Assembly (NCBI RefSeq): GCF_004011695.2
Contig: NC_082406.1
Location: forward strand, 1,302,001 to 1,366,000
Direction: 5' to 3'
Origin: Ascochyta rabiei
Taxonomy: Eukaryota; Ascomycota; Dothideomycetes; Pleosporales; Didymellaceae
DNA: 64,000 nt
Shown here piece after piece: positions 21,611 to 34,933 of the stretch. The first letter of the stretch is position 1. Each line of letters opens with the position of its first letter. A program made the translations under genes and the position numbers. The notes beneath the pieces are model-generated. The model had not been told where the DNA came from. It was given only the letters and a program-made list of their open reading frames with translations, and made no database searches.

Positions 21611-23753
21611 GACGAAGTGGAGTAATTGAAGATGATGGCCGAAGAACGATAGAAAGTGAGTAGTGTATACTTGGACGGGCAATATCGTCTTTTGTACCTT
21701 ACAACCTCAGCGGGCTAGGTAATCCTACAGCTATCTCACCTAGTGACCCGCATACTGGATTCGAGTGTTTACCGAGTAGGGCCCTGATCAGACGGCTTGA
21801 CGAACTGCAAATAGCTATCCGTAAGTGCTGTCTCGTCTCGCACGGTCAAGTGGAATCAGTACATAAGCAGACTAGAGGAAGAAATGGGGTGTATTGGCGA
21901 GTGCCCCACGGTAAGCTCGCAGGCAGTACAGCCCGCATGCATGTTCAGTCCATCGAGAGTCATGGACCGCTTGTTGCGTAGTCAGAGTCTGGTGAGGCCG
22001 AAGTTCTGCGTTAGCAAGCAAGGAAAATGCGACCTGCTGCAAAGCCACTCGGAACCTTGTCCAGTCGGCACTTGAAGTCCGTGCACGGTTAGCGCGAGAT
22101 GCGTTTCCAATTTAGGCTTCACGTCACCACTCCTCCACATACACCTGCATGTTCTTACAGCCGATCTGATCCGGCAATCACGATGTTGCCATCGTGTGAC
22201 AGTGTTCGTGCGATAATGAAATCTTTGATGGGGAGATTCAGCCAGGTTTATGTCACGCCAAGGCACATGCACTCCAACCTTCAACGACACGAACAACATG
22301 CAGCCCGTATTCACGCACTGATTTCCGTGCTTCCAATCCTAGATATTCTCCACCCTCACTACCTCATATGGTTTCAGGCATGTCGTAAGTCCGACCTGTC
22401 CCTAGCGCTCTCCCAACAGTACGAACCGGCAACTTGGCCTTGTTATTCAGGGTTCTGTAGCTCGAGCTACACCGCAGGATGAAAAGACAAGTCATCTCGT
22501 GTTCCGCATGATGACGGAGTACAACATAACCCGACCATTCGGGTCCCTGAATCCCTGCCAGCTGAGCCTTATGGAGCTGACTAGAGACGTGCAAGGTTAG
22601 GAAACTTAATCAATAAGTATCGAGAACCAGCTGTAAGCAAAGTAATGAGTAGTCATGAGCCACCTTGTCAGCCTTGTTGTACTTCCGTAACTTAGAGTCA
22701 TCTCTCAGGTACATGTGGACGAGGAACTCTCAAACAGCACTCTATCGTTGCTAATGCACACTTCCTTAGCGGCAAAGACCGGCATGCAGTAGCCCGTTCT
22801 CTCTTTGGCTTTTAGCGCATCGCGAAATGTTTCCAATCAGGCCCACCAGGCTTTGCGGTCATTAGCTCGTTCAGGACCTATGCTTTGTATCCCTGCCCAT
22901 TTTGTTGATGTCAGTCACAATATTTGCAAATTCCGGACGTCCAGTGCATGCTTCCGTGTGCCTTCGCCCCATCGGGTTGCAAGCGAAGAGGCGCCGCCGC
23001 TAGCCTGTTCGTATCAACTCGTCTAGTGTCGTCCATAATGGAGCCTCCTACGACAACCTTTCAATAGATTCTGCATGGCTTGATGCGAGATCTCAGCAGA
23101 CCCACAACCTGTGGTGGGACGAACATCCTTGCGGATGTTGATCGAGTTTGGCCAGGCTCAGCTGCTTATGACGGACGAAAACTGCTGCCAGAAGCAGTAA
23201 GCTTGTGCATGTCAGCTAAACAATGCAGTCAAGGGAAGTCTAGTGTCGTTGCTCTCAAGACTGCCGGTATTCTCGTGTCCATTCCGTAAAGGCCTATGGT
23301 ACACTTTCTGGCCTATCATACTGACCGACAGTCGGTTCTGACCCGAAAATAGGCTTTCCTTCCCCTTGCACGCGATCATGCTGTCGGTGTCTCCAACACA
23401 TCGCCCGATAGTCATGTGTCAGGCCGTCAGGTGTCAGATCTAGCCTCGTGGTCGTTATCTTGGGTCTTTCTCGTGCCGACATGTAGTGGCAAAGCCACCA
23501 AGTATTGGTGTAGCTGTACAGACGCTTCTACCTTGGCATTCCCTTGAATGTAACACGCCGGGCAAGCGAGGTTAGCGTCCACCGAGCATTGCCACGCCCA
23601 TCTTTGACGGCTGAGTATAGATTCAGCATAAATGAAGCTTCGACCTTGCTTTCGTCTAATTTTATGCCAATCCGACCAGAGATTTCACCATTCTTCTAGC
23701 CTGGCCGAGTCTTCTTACCTTCGTTCATCTATTTCTGGGCTTTGACAGTAACA
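21611..23753. other. gene-poor tract upstream of the laccase
   Basis: About 2.1 kb with only short unremarkable frames on both strands. The last ~150 nt hold AT-rich, TATA-like sequence (TATAGA near 23620 and ATAAAT soon after) and probably the laccase promoter. Confidence 0.4.
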
Positions 23754-25589
23754 ATGTTGTTTCGTTCTTTGGCCTACTGGCTATCTGCCGGCTCACTCGC
23801 GTATGCCAGTGCCATCCCAACCTCTCTTGTTGAGAGACAAGACGGCGCATGTACAAACACAGCTCGAACACGCAATTGTTGGAGCGATGGGTACAGTATC
23901 GCCACTGATTTCGATGCCAAATCCCCTCCAGATGGTACAACTGTCACTGTACGTCTCCAAAATCCACGTGGTGCTATATACACTGACAATAAGAAAGTAC
24001 AACCTTGAGATCTCGAACGTCACAAAACCACATCTTGATGGCAGTGCTGGAAGTCGACAATTTCAACTTATCAACGGTCAATACCCAGGACCGACGATTC
24101 GAGCAAAGTGGGGTGACACCATTGTCGTGAATGTCAAGAACAACATGCAAGACAATGGCACCGGAATTCATTGGCACGGCATTCGCCAGTTGAACTCATG
24201 TCAACAAGACGGCGTCCCTGGCGTTACAGAATGTCCAATTGCCCCCGGGAAGACTCGCCAATACAAATTCAGAGCGACCCAGTTCGGCACGACCTGGTAC
24301 CACTCTCATTGGTCTGCTCAGTACGGGGATGGTGTGCTCGGGACCATGATTATCGATGGCCCCGCTACAGCCAATTACGATGAGGATCTGGGTGTGCTGC
24401 CACTTACAGACTACTACTACACACCAGCTTTCACTCTCAATGAGGTAGCACAGCACTCAACAAGGGGCCCTCCCGCTCCAAATAACATCCTTGTCAACGG
24501 TACTCATGTCAACGCAAGCGGCGGGGGCAAATATGCGAAGATGACTGTCACCAAGGGGAAAAAGTACCGCATCAGGATCATTAACACCTCCGTGGACAGC
24601 ACTTTCAGTGTTTCTCTTGATGGACATCCCTTCACTGTTATGACTGCCGACTTTGTTCCCATCAAGTCTTATATCACCACTCAGGTGACGCTTGCTATTG
24701 GCCAACGTTACGATGTAATGATCAACGCAAACCAGACGGTGGATAACTATTGGTTCCGCGTAGCCGTAGGAACAGACTGTGGATCCAACTCTATGATCGC
24801 TTCTGGCGTCCAAATGGGCGCCATCGTTTCTTATTCAGGCGCGTCCAGTGGAAACCCTACGTCTACCGGTGTCGCCATGCGAACAGCCTGCGTCGATGAA
24901 AAGACCAGCGATCTCGTTCCCTTCGTCCCGAACACCGTACCCTCATCTGTAGTCGGCAGCGCTGGCAAGCTCGAAATCGGATTCAGCCAGGCAGCACCAG
25001 CCAACCTTGTCCGCTGGCTCATTGATGGCACACCGATGATCGTCGATTGGAACAACCCCACACTGGAGACAACACTCGCTGGATCGGATAAGTTCTATGC
25101 CAACGCCAACATCCATGAGATGTCCACTAGCAATTGGTATCTGTGGTGGATCCAATCAACAGCTGCTATCCAGCTTCCGCATCCTATCCATCTTCACGGC
25201 CACGACTTTTACATCGTCGGCGAAGGGAGTGGGACTTGGGACGGTTCGACTACAGGTTTGACGCTGAACAACCCTACCCGTCGTGATACTACAACAATGC
25301 CAGTTGGTGGTTATCTGCTGATAGCATTTCCTGCGGATAATCCAGGAGCTTGGGTGGTAAGTACTCGTACTTTCCCTCATTCGGTTATTTAGCTAACAAC
25401 GATTTTCAGATGCATTGCCACATTGCATGGCATGCGAGTCAGGGACTTTCGATGCAGTTCCTGGAGCGCAAAGGTGAGATTCAGGGCGCGATTGGTGGCA
25501 CGTCAGATTTCAAGAAGGGCTGTGATGAGTGGGATGGGTACTGGTTCGACGGAAACCATCCGTACAACCAGACCGATTCGGGGCTCTAG
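23754..25589 (+). CDS. laccase (multicopper oxidase)
   Basis: Three exons (23754-23948, 23998-25356, 25410-25589) give 577 residues. A signal peptide (MLFRSLAYWLSAGSLAYASA) and a probable propeptide ending near VERQ precede the Cys-containing ascomycete N-terminus. All four copper motifs are present: HWHG, WYHSHW, HPIHLHGHDF and HCHIAWHASQGL. The residue ten after the type-1 Cys is Leu, so the axial ligand class is that of moderate-potential laccases. The protein ends in DSGL, the C-terminal plug of ascomycete laccases. It oxidises phenols with reduction of oxygen to water, outside the cell. Introns are phase 0, one falling directly before the HCHIAWH motif. Several NxS/T sequons are visible. 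It flanks a gene-poor tract. Confidence 0.95.
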
Positions 25590-26117
25590 AGCTTTGAAGC
25601 TTTGCAGATCTTGAGCTGATATACGGGATTTCTATCGTTTAGCCTACATTCTGGACCTTTCAACACATATCTCACAAGCCATACCCATCCACTGCTCGCA
25701 TTGGAATGTGTTTCTGTGTAATATTCGGCCAAATAGAGTGCTCGATCAAATAAAAATATTCTTGGACAGACACCCGGTAACGGTTCTTTTCGGCCGTCGA
25801 AAAACTGAGTAGCGTGATGCGCTTTTCTTGTGGCATTACGTAGTGAATAATGCCCAGTAACCCGGGATACAGTTTGTATGTCGCTTGGTTCGAGCAAACT
25901 TTCTCTCAAGCAAAGACCTTTCGTAGAGTCTCATGATGTTGATGGGACAGATCGTCGAACATTGCAGCCTGGCGTTGGCTGAAACTTTTCCTTGTTTCAG
26001 CAGCAGTCCAATAACGATTGACTTCAATGGGATTGGTCGCCCATTGGGGCTGCATGTTGTCTTCAATAATTAGTTACATTTGATGGAAAAAGCGTCTGAA
26101 TGTGGTAACGAAAGGAT
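25590..26117. other. intergenic between convergent genes
   Basis: About 530 nt between the laccase stop and the 3' end of the DUF7587 gene. Only short frames without familiar motifs. Confidence 0.4.
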
Positions 26118-27616
26118 TTACTCACTCGTGTGCCCAAACACTGATAATTCGCGATTTTTGAAGGTCAGAATCAAGGAAGCTATGTCACACAGCTCGAACT
26201 GACTGAAACAATTATGCCCTATGTCGAGTGCAAGCTGAATCTCACGACCAGGCGTCCTTTGCTTCACCGACCATTTTTGACGTAGCTCTTTTACCCGATT
26301 GGTCCATTTACATCTTTGTTTGAGTCCAGTTTGCATCAGTTGCTCGAGAGATACCATGCATGATCGACCTGAACGATTCAACACTCCCTGAGAAAGATGT
26401 TCTCCATCGGATTGCCCAACTGCTCAGCGGTAGCGTGAAATGTCTCGAGCAACGGAACATCGCGCATGAATTGACCCAATGGAAACTTGCAAGGATCGAC
26501 TGCACATATATTGATCTTAGATGTCGATCGCCCATTGTTATAGGATCGCCAGATCGCGTATTGGATGGCGAAAAGGAGGGAGCTTGTCCAGGACATTAAG
26601 TTGTCCTGTTCCTCGCAGCCAAAAACGTATTTGTCCAGATGCATATGCAACAGTTTCGCTGCTCTCCTCTTCTCTACGCCCAGAATGTCCCTTTGGCCGC
26701 TGTTCTCTGATCCGACTATGCTTGCTCTAGAAGCTATTATACTGTCGTCGTTTCTTCCCGGACTCACCGCGTCGAAAGTCCGGAACAAATACTTCGGTAC
26801 GTCCAAACTGAGGGATCTTTCGTGTAAGCCTACTGGCGGATGGAAGAGTGTTGGTCCACCAGGTGCATGGTTCAGTGCGCGGACCCAGAAGTCTACCCAA
26901 TCTTGTCTGTCTTTCTGGCTCGCCTCAGACCTGCGCTCTGCTTGTGCTTGAAAATCTGCAGCATAACCATCATCCAGAATAAGCCGATTCTCATGTTCAT
27001 AGTACTCCTCACTCTCAAAATCGGGATCGTATGGCCATTCTTGTTGGGCTTCTTCGAATGGATCGAAATAGTGATCAGCGTGCAACACGCCAGAAGGGTT
27101 GACAGATTGCTCATAGCTCTTTTCAGCAACCCTCAACAGTATGCTCTGATCGTTGGAGATGTTGAAGGATTCATGGACAATGTTTTTGATTTCTGCATCG
27201 AAATGGGACAAGAGTTGCTTTATCGGGGGTCTGCAGAACTCGATATCTGTCGTTCGATTGCCAAGCGAATTGAGCTGTCGGATGACCGATATTTCTATCG
27301 ATTCCGTCATCTTATCGATCGTAGTTCTTAGGTCTGATATGATACCCGTGAGTTTTCTGGTCTGTTCATGAAGCGAGATCACTTCTGCAATCGGTATACA
27401 GCCGAAGGCAGGTGCATCGTCAGCTAAATCTCTGACTGATTGCGCTTGTAAGACGATCGTGTTTGTCGACTGATCAAGTCCCTGGATAGAATCTTGTAGA
27501 TACGCCAAATGGTTGGGTATTGAGCTGGGTCGTTCTCGTTTGCGACTCTCAGATGCATTTCCAGAAAGAGTGAAGCCGCGAATCGAACCCTCTATGTCGT
27601 TGACGCTATTTTGCAT
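26118..27616 (-). pseudogene. DUF7587-domain protein gene interrupted by a frameshift
   Basis: An ATG at 27616 opens a 412-codon frame that stops at 26378. Its N-terminal half looks helical and soluble (LDQSTNTIVLQAQSVRDLADD, a region of heptad-like repeats). The DUF7587-like domain starts at PKYLFRTFDAVSPG, then NLMSWTSSLLFAIQYAIWR and INICAVDPCKFPLGQFMRD. At this point the expected GEYLTQG-type block is found in another frame (26384-26118: GEHLSQGVLNRSGRSCMVSLEQL, TNRVKELRQKW, ELCDIASLILTF). A single +1 or -2 change near 26405-26412 would join the two. It is either a recent pseudogene or a sequence error. The family is fungal and uncharacterised. The gene sits between the laccase and an MFS transporter. 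Confidence 0.7.
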
Positions 27617-28202
27617 TGTGGTCTGGAAAACTGGAAGGGCGGCAATTTCAAAAGCTCGTCATATGGTATGAACAGAGTTGGAGGGTGTGGAAGGTCTATG
27701 TATACCCCACTGTACACACGAGCGGGGTAATTCTACACATGGTATGACCTACGTGCTGCAGATATGGTAAGCTCCAAACCAATCGCGAACAACAGGTGCA
27801 ACACTCGTTTCTGGAGATTTGCCAAAACTCAAATAACAATCCTGTGATCCGATGACGTTGATCTAGGCTATCGTGACTAAGCTTATGTTGTATTTGTGAA
27901 GGGTAGTTGGTGTTCCCATTCACTCTGCCCCAGGAGAACATGATATGATACGAAATGTACTAGACAACAGTGAGATTGGAGCCAAAGCGATTCTGTTCTC
28001 CTTGCGGAAGACTGCCAGTGAGATTGATCAAGTAAGTGCCACAACATTTGATCACGGCAGTAGCCAGAGCGAGACCCTAGCGCCTTGCGTACCTGATCTA
28101 GTGGTCATGACCTCGGCTGCAGTTGCTTGTTGTAGCGACTTCTTGCGAGCACTATCATCGACTTCTTATTGTCCCAGTTTTCCTTCGTTTTGAACGCGTA
28201 AC

Positions 28203-29566
28203 ATGGCGTCACCGTCACAAGAGGAGGACGCGCCTCTGCTCAGTGGACACACGACCTCTGTTCGGAATGACGCGAACAATTCTCCGAATGTTCTGTCAAA
28301 GATTCCAGCTCAGCTTGTGTTCAAGATAGTGGCTGCCATGTACTCGTTCGCCACACTCGGGCTTTTCAATTCGTCGATCGGCGCATTACTTCCTCTGATC
28401 GCATCTCATTACGACTTGTCAGATCTACACGTCTCTCTGGTCTTTGTTGTTGGCCCAGTAGGCTACATAGCTGCTGCCCAAACGAGTTCATTGATTCACC
28501 ACCACTTTGGCCAGTTCGGTATCGCGCTCATCGGCCCGGCGTTGCAGATCATCGCTGCAATGCTGCTATCGTTACACTCGCACTTTGCTTTGGTCCTTGT
28601 AGGATTTGCCGTGCAAGGCCTTGGGACAGGATTGCTTGATGGGAGTTGGTGCGCGTGGGCTGGTAGTATGGAGAGAGCGAGCACTATCTCTGGGTTGCTG
28701 CACGGAAGCTTCTCTGCTGGGGCAGCAGCAGCTCCTGTGCTCGTCACGCTCATGACTACCAGCCGGTATGCTTGGTTCGAGTGGTACTATGTACTGGTAA
28801 GTGATCAAATGCACCTATACGATACTATAACTCATGATCAATCAAGGGCGCTCTTTCCGTTCTTGATGCTCTATTACTTTGTACTGCGTTCCGGTTTGAA
28901 ACAGCATCAGTGTATCGTCACGGCCATCAGTCCGAAGAAATGGATAACAAAGGCCGCGCCAACGCAATGCTCAAATTCCCCGCCACATGGTGGTGCGCGG
29001 CGTACTTCCTCGCAGACGTGGGTGTAGAAACGGCAATATCAGGCTGGGTCGTCTCGTTCATGCTTCGAAGTCGGCACGCAACTCCCTACCTCGCAGGCCT
29101 GTGTTCATCTGGATTCTGGGCGGGTATGGCTATTGGCAGGCTTATATTGGGCCCGTTGACGGACAGAGTTGGGGTGCGGAAGGCTACTGCGCTCTATTTC
29201 GCTCTTGCCATCTGCATTGAAACATCATTTGCGATACTGTCGAACAATGTTTCCTCAGTTATTCTCATGGTAATTCTGGGGTTTCTCGTGGGCCCTTTGT
29301 TCCCATCTGGCGTTATCGTATTGACCCAACTGCTACCAAAAGAGCTGCACGTAGCTGCAGTCTCTTTCGTTGCGTCACTGGGCCAAGTTGGTGGAGCGTT
29401 GCTGCCATTCGGCATCGGCGCGGTCGTGGAAGGATTGGGGATTGGCATCTTCCGTTATGCGATTTTGGTGCAATCGATACTGGCAATGGTGATCTGGGTG
29501 GCCTTTGCCAGAATCCGACCGGCAGTATCTATCACTTTGGATAGAAGCTCAACGCACGAGGATTGA
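28203..29566 (+). CDS. major facilitator superfamily transporter
   Basis: Two exons (28203-28796 and 28847-29566, phase-0 intron) encode 437 residues with about 12 hydrophobic segments. The N-terminal tail is short and acidic (MASPSQEEDAPLLSG). The first half contains FATLGLFNSSIGALLPLIASHY, VGPVGYIAAA and a GLGTGLLDGSWCAW helix. The second half has WWCAAYFLADVGVETAISGWVV and the MFS signature-like GRLILGPLTDRVGVRK. The EXXXSGW-type helix and overall layout resemble the fucose permease-like MFS group, including fungal proteins called bypass of stop codon 6. The substrate is unknown. It lies between the DUF7587 gene and a rhodopsin-domain gene, in a block that also has a laccase and a FAD oxidase. 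Confidence 0.85.
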
Positions 29567-29678
29567 AGACAGACAATACACAAACATTAAAAGTCAAATA
29601 ATACGGATCAATGAATTGTAGACACTGGTATTGGAGGTTTTTCAATTCAATGGAATCTTGTCGACCAGCGACTCGACC

Positions 29679-30972
29679 CTAAGTCTCTGTGGTAGGGATC
29701 CTGGGTGCACTTTCAAGAGTATAATCTATGCGCTTCTCAGTACCTGCAATAGGTCCCAATTTCGTCTCGCTGCCCCAATCATTGTCTGCCATCCCACTTT
29801 TATCATGGCTCCCCATACTCCTGCTTGTAGTTCCAGGCCATTGCCCGCTCAACACACGCCTAGGCCTGCTCTTAGCTTCGTAGCTGAAATGCCTCCCTCT
29901 GCTACAATCGCGAGTGTTGGATCTGCCTTGCGTCCGGCCAATCTTGCCATTGAGCAGGTAACGGAAAGCAGGCAGTGTTGCGACGATGATGGACACAGAC
30001 GACTCGATGTGACTCCACATGCTCAAGAGCACGGGGCCATCAGCAACGGTGCTAGGGTCTCTGGCGACTTTGGAAGTGGCTTTCGTAACTTGTGCGAGGC
30101 GAGCGAAGGCAAATGCTATAATGATGGTTCCGAGCGAGAAGATGACGGCCAGACCGAACTTCTGGAGTGCAGAAACTTGAAGCTTGCGGAGCAGATTGAG
30201 GGGGAGGATCATGATGATGGCGTCTGCAACGACGTCTGCGCTGGTTGCAAACTTGATGGATGTATCTGCTCGAACGAGGTCCTCGGGATCACTGCAGCCG
30301 GCTAAGGAAGTTGTCAGTGAGTTTCTAACACTTGGCTACGATCAAACATACTAGCACTCCAATATTTTGGTAGTGGCCTGCAAGTTAGGAAGTTGGAAAG
30401 CATGCATGCCAGATACAATAGCAAAACCATGGTAAAGCATGCCCACCACGCTTTGATGTATCTGGGTAACCCGTTCAGTAGACGACGGAAGAAGAAAAGG
30501 ATAGAAAACTTTGCTGTGAAACGTCAACATCTGTCCCAGCAATCCACTCAAACCGTAGCCTGAGACACATACCAGCCCATAGAGTGGTCCAGAAAAGAAG
30601 CATTTGACTGAACATGAGCTTGAGAGACGTCTGCGTCCTTCCGATGAATTCATCAGCTGGCAGTGGCATCGGAGTGGTCGGGTCTTGCATCATAGCAGCA
30701 GTGTATGCTCCAGCTAGGTAGAATTGTGGCAAGACACGAGTGATCACAACCGTAAGTCCCGTCAATGTCAGGAAACCAAAGAAGACGAAGTGATCATCAG
30801 CAAAGACTTGACGTTGTGAGTGCCAGCGTGTAAATACCCGCAGCGCAGTGAGAATCGATGATATACCCCAGAGCGTCCATATTAATAGCTATATATAGTG
30901 AGCAAATGGATGGTAATACACAGTGACACTCACCATGAGATGAGTGTAGTCCAGAGTTGCTAAGGTAGCCAT
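29679..30972 (-). CDS. rhodopsin-domain (Pth11/SAT4-like) integral membrane protein
   Basis: Minus-strand model with ATG at 30972. Exon 1 is only 13 codons (30972-30934). Exon 2 starts at 30888 with LLIWTLWGISSILTALRVFTRW, and ADDHFVFFGFLTLTGL follows. Two more introns join TTLWA to AKFSILFFFRRLLNGLPRY and PKYWSAT to GCSDPEDLVRADTS, the latter giving the conserved Cys-containing loop of the family. The last exon has a DAIIMILPLNLLRKLQ helix, a FGLAVIFSLGTIIIAFAFARL helix and SMWSHIESSVSIIVATLPAFR, a hallmark block of these proteins. A basic Ser-rich tail ends at 29679. Short introns restore frame at every junction. Role and ligand are unknown. It is a family relative of the gene at 642-2246, but the two are not close copies. 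Confidence 0.8.
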
Positions 30973-31455
30973 CGTATCTGCAGCGAAAATTCCTGAACGT
31001 CTTGCACGAAACCCAAATCTTCGCACATCAGCAAGAAAAGTAGCGAGGCTACTAATCTACAGATCAAACCCCAAGCAAAGGTTCGTTGGTCGATGCCGGT
31101 TTGGTGTTCAAGGCCCGCTTCCATCCCGTGTCTGCACACGGCAAGCCGTGTCTACACAGGCTCGGGCTGCTCCTGCAGGAGTCAGGCCCCTGCATGTATG
31201 CAACACGGAAATTAGTTTATGCATCAGGTTACAAATGCATGAAGGGAACTTTTCTTCCGACAAAAACGTCAGTGGGTGGCGTTGAGCATTCAACGTTCGC
31301 TCGGAACCGCCTGAGTGCGACCCCGCGAAGAACAAAATCACACAAGGCGCCTGCTAATCTAGTAGCGGCTATGCTTGCAAATGTATTCGAGCAATTTATG
31401 CTGGTCATAGAAGTTTGAGTGTGTAACTTGGATGCTGACTCGGACTGAACTTTGC
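30973..31455. other. intergenic
   Basis: 480 nt between the rhodopsin-domain gene start and the 3' end of the FAD oxidase gene. Nothing recognised. Confidence 0.4.
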
Positions 31456-33063
31456 CTAAGCATTCGCAACCTTCCAACCACCGACCAGCAAGTTTGTATA
31501 GATTCTCAGGGAATCATACTTAGTACGGATCAGTTTGAGCTTTCGCAGGTTGGCAGCCGGATAGCTCTGGAAGACGCGCTGCCCTTTGCCAGCATCGTTC
31601 ATGTAGAGGTATTTAGCACTGTACGACTTCTGAGCCAGACGGGCGTTGATGTCGGCGGTGATTGTATCCGCAATACTCTGGACAGTGTCATCGTCAGAAG
31701 CATTCGACCAGGTCCAGTTCTCGACCATCCAAAAGAAAGGCGCTTTCGAAACATCGACACCCTGCGGATTACCTCCATTCTTAACACTTTCCTCGAGGAA
31801 AGACTTGGTCACCGGCTGAAACGTAATGGAAGCTTGCAAGCCAGCGATGCCCGCCATCTTCGATGCTCCTGAAAGGAACATATCGTGAACATCTTGAACA
31901 GCTTCTCTGTTCACTACAGACGACAGTGTCCGGAATGCCTGACGCAGACCATTCGGTTGCAGAGCATCTGTCGCGGCGATGTATTCAGCCAGCGGTTGCA
32001 GTGTGTAAGAGTCGGCAACAGGCGGTAGTTGGGGGGCAGTGAAGTTTTCGAAGGCCGTTGGACTGTCTGTCAGCGAGTCGTAAAACTTAGCTGCAGCGTA
32101 GGCAGTCAGATTGATTGAGGGGAAGGTCAAGATTGTGGGGATGATGGCCGCTTTTGAATCGGCTGATGCGCCGAACTTTCCAAAGTTGTACACGCCATCG
32201 AGATAACCTTTGGACTGTGACTGGTCGTACTGTGCAATGCCAATGTGTACTTTACTCGATGGCACAGTCTTCAGATCAAATCGCGTCACGATACAGAAAG
32301 AGTTGCCGCCACCTCGGAGCGCCCAGAAGAGATCAGAGTACGCGTTTGTAGCAGTGGCTTCGACGATAACGCCGCTACTCAGTACGCACTTGTCCCGTCA
32401 GAAAGAGTGCGTACAGACGGAGATGGAACTGACCTCGTACTTCACTACGTTGTCTGAAGCAAACCCATGTTGCGAGGAGTAGAATGAGATGCCTCCACCG
32501 AGGAGCAAACCAGGTACGCCTACGTGGCCGATACGGCCTCCAACTGCTGCAAGGTTCGATGGTGCTAGGTAGGAATAGACATCTCCCCATCTGTTACCTG
32601 GGCCGACCGAGACTGTGGATTTGTCGGAGGACAGCGCCAGGGTAGTGAGATTGGAAGGCGACAGCAGTATACCCGAATTATTGATACCATTGTATCCAGG
32701 AATGGGCATGTGACCTCCACCTCTAACAGCGAATTTGGACAGAGTCAGTGTCACTGTTGTGACCGCCAAAGACACTTGTTGCGCATTCTGAGGGGCAAAG
32801 ACGCAGGCAGGGCCGTTGTTGTTCGTCGCCGACCAATAGACTGAGGTGTCAGCCGTGCTTGTTACAGTGCCAAAGCGCATCTTACCTGACTGTGTTTCGT
32901 ATGTGTACCCAGCAGAACCCGGGAAGTACGTCTGCTCAGGGTACTTCAGCTTGAACTTGGCACAAGCCACTTTCTCGCCACCAGAGAGGCTGCTGACACT
33001 GGACGTTGCAGCAAGTACTGGCGCAGCTAAGAGCAGCGTAGTAACAGATGTGAGTATCGCCAT
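31456..33063 (-). CDS. secreted FAD-dependent oxidoreductase (BBE-like)
   Basis: Three exons on the minus strand. The ATG at 33063 starts a signal peptide (MAILTSVTTLLLAAPVLA). A 45-nt intron with a GTAAGA donor joins YETQS to VYWSATNNNG. A second intron (32433-32389) joins VVKYE to CVLSSGVIVEAT. The FAD_binding_4 domain shows FAVRGGGH, where the His is the residue that carries flavin covalently in this family, then VGPGNRWGDVYSYL, GGRIGHVGVPGLLLGGGISF and LFWALRGGGNSFCIVTRF. The Cys of the second covalent link in bicovalent members is absent (GHVGVPG). The C-terminal BBE-type segment is recognisable near YLYMNDAGKGQ, though its usual Asn/Tyr pattern is weak. About 505 residues. Such enzymes oxidise sugars or secondary metabolites, often in biosynthetic clusters. 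The substrate is unknown. Confidence 0.85.
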
Positions 33064-33938
33064 TGTTAAGATACTAGTGTGCCAACTGAGTGATGAAGCG
33101 GGTGAGGTGGGTGTCTATGCGGCTTTTATGTCGAGGCAATGGGCAAGTATTCGCCTGCTCGCGTATTTGACGGCTCATCTGTACCCATGTCTTTCGACCG
33201 TGGAGGGCATCCTTCGGTCGTGAGATGGGTCTAGCTGCGCAGGTACCTACGGCTCAAAGCCGAGTACTGAACTTCTCAATCGTGACGCAGCCGTGGCTGA
33301 AGGTTCCGTGCGAATAAAGCTGCATTCACGCGGAGATAAACCGATATCATGGCACGTCTATATTTTTTGTAGTGTGCAGAATTGACCGTAATGCTGGCTG
33401 TTCATTAACGTTGGAAGGGCCGCGGGTCGCGGCTGCCGCGTTAGCGTGGAGCTAGCAGGCCTCCTTCTCTGTGTGGAGGGGACACGGGAAGCGTCTCTAA
33501 CCACGTTCTATTAGACAATTTTGGGGGTGGCAGAACCGATTTTGCAGAACCAGAGATCATGTCCCGTGGTCTGCCTATCTCCTATATTGACTGAGATTCC
33601 CGTCTGCACAGTCTTCGCTTGTTGCTTGCTAAAAGAATTGGATACGAAGATCAAGACACAAGAATTACTGTAACATTCAAGACGTGCTCTTCGAAGCCTC
33701 GCAGTGCTCCTTTCTACGTGTGTGTTGCTGTCGTGTCGTTTCTAGTTTTCCATAGTCCAACACTACTCTCAACCAAAAAACGCAAGGTGAGACTCACAAG
33801 AGGAAGGTGACCTCGGACTGAAAAGTCCTTCACACTTCGAGGAGCTTGTCTGCTGCCTGACCGAGTGATTCACTAATCTGAAGTGACCAGACATTCCAAT
33901 AACATACACTGCCGTTCTATTCGTCTCTGATCTCTGCT
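33064..33938. other. intergenic
   Basis: About 870 nt between the FAD oxidase start and the TRM8 3' end. It must contain the FAD oxidase promoter. A 63-codon plus-strand frame at 33619 has no recognisable content. Confidence 0.4.
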
Positions 33939-34933
<995 letters not shown>

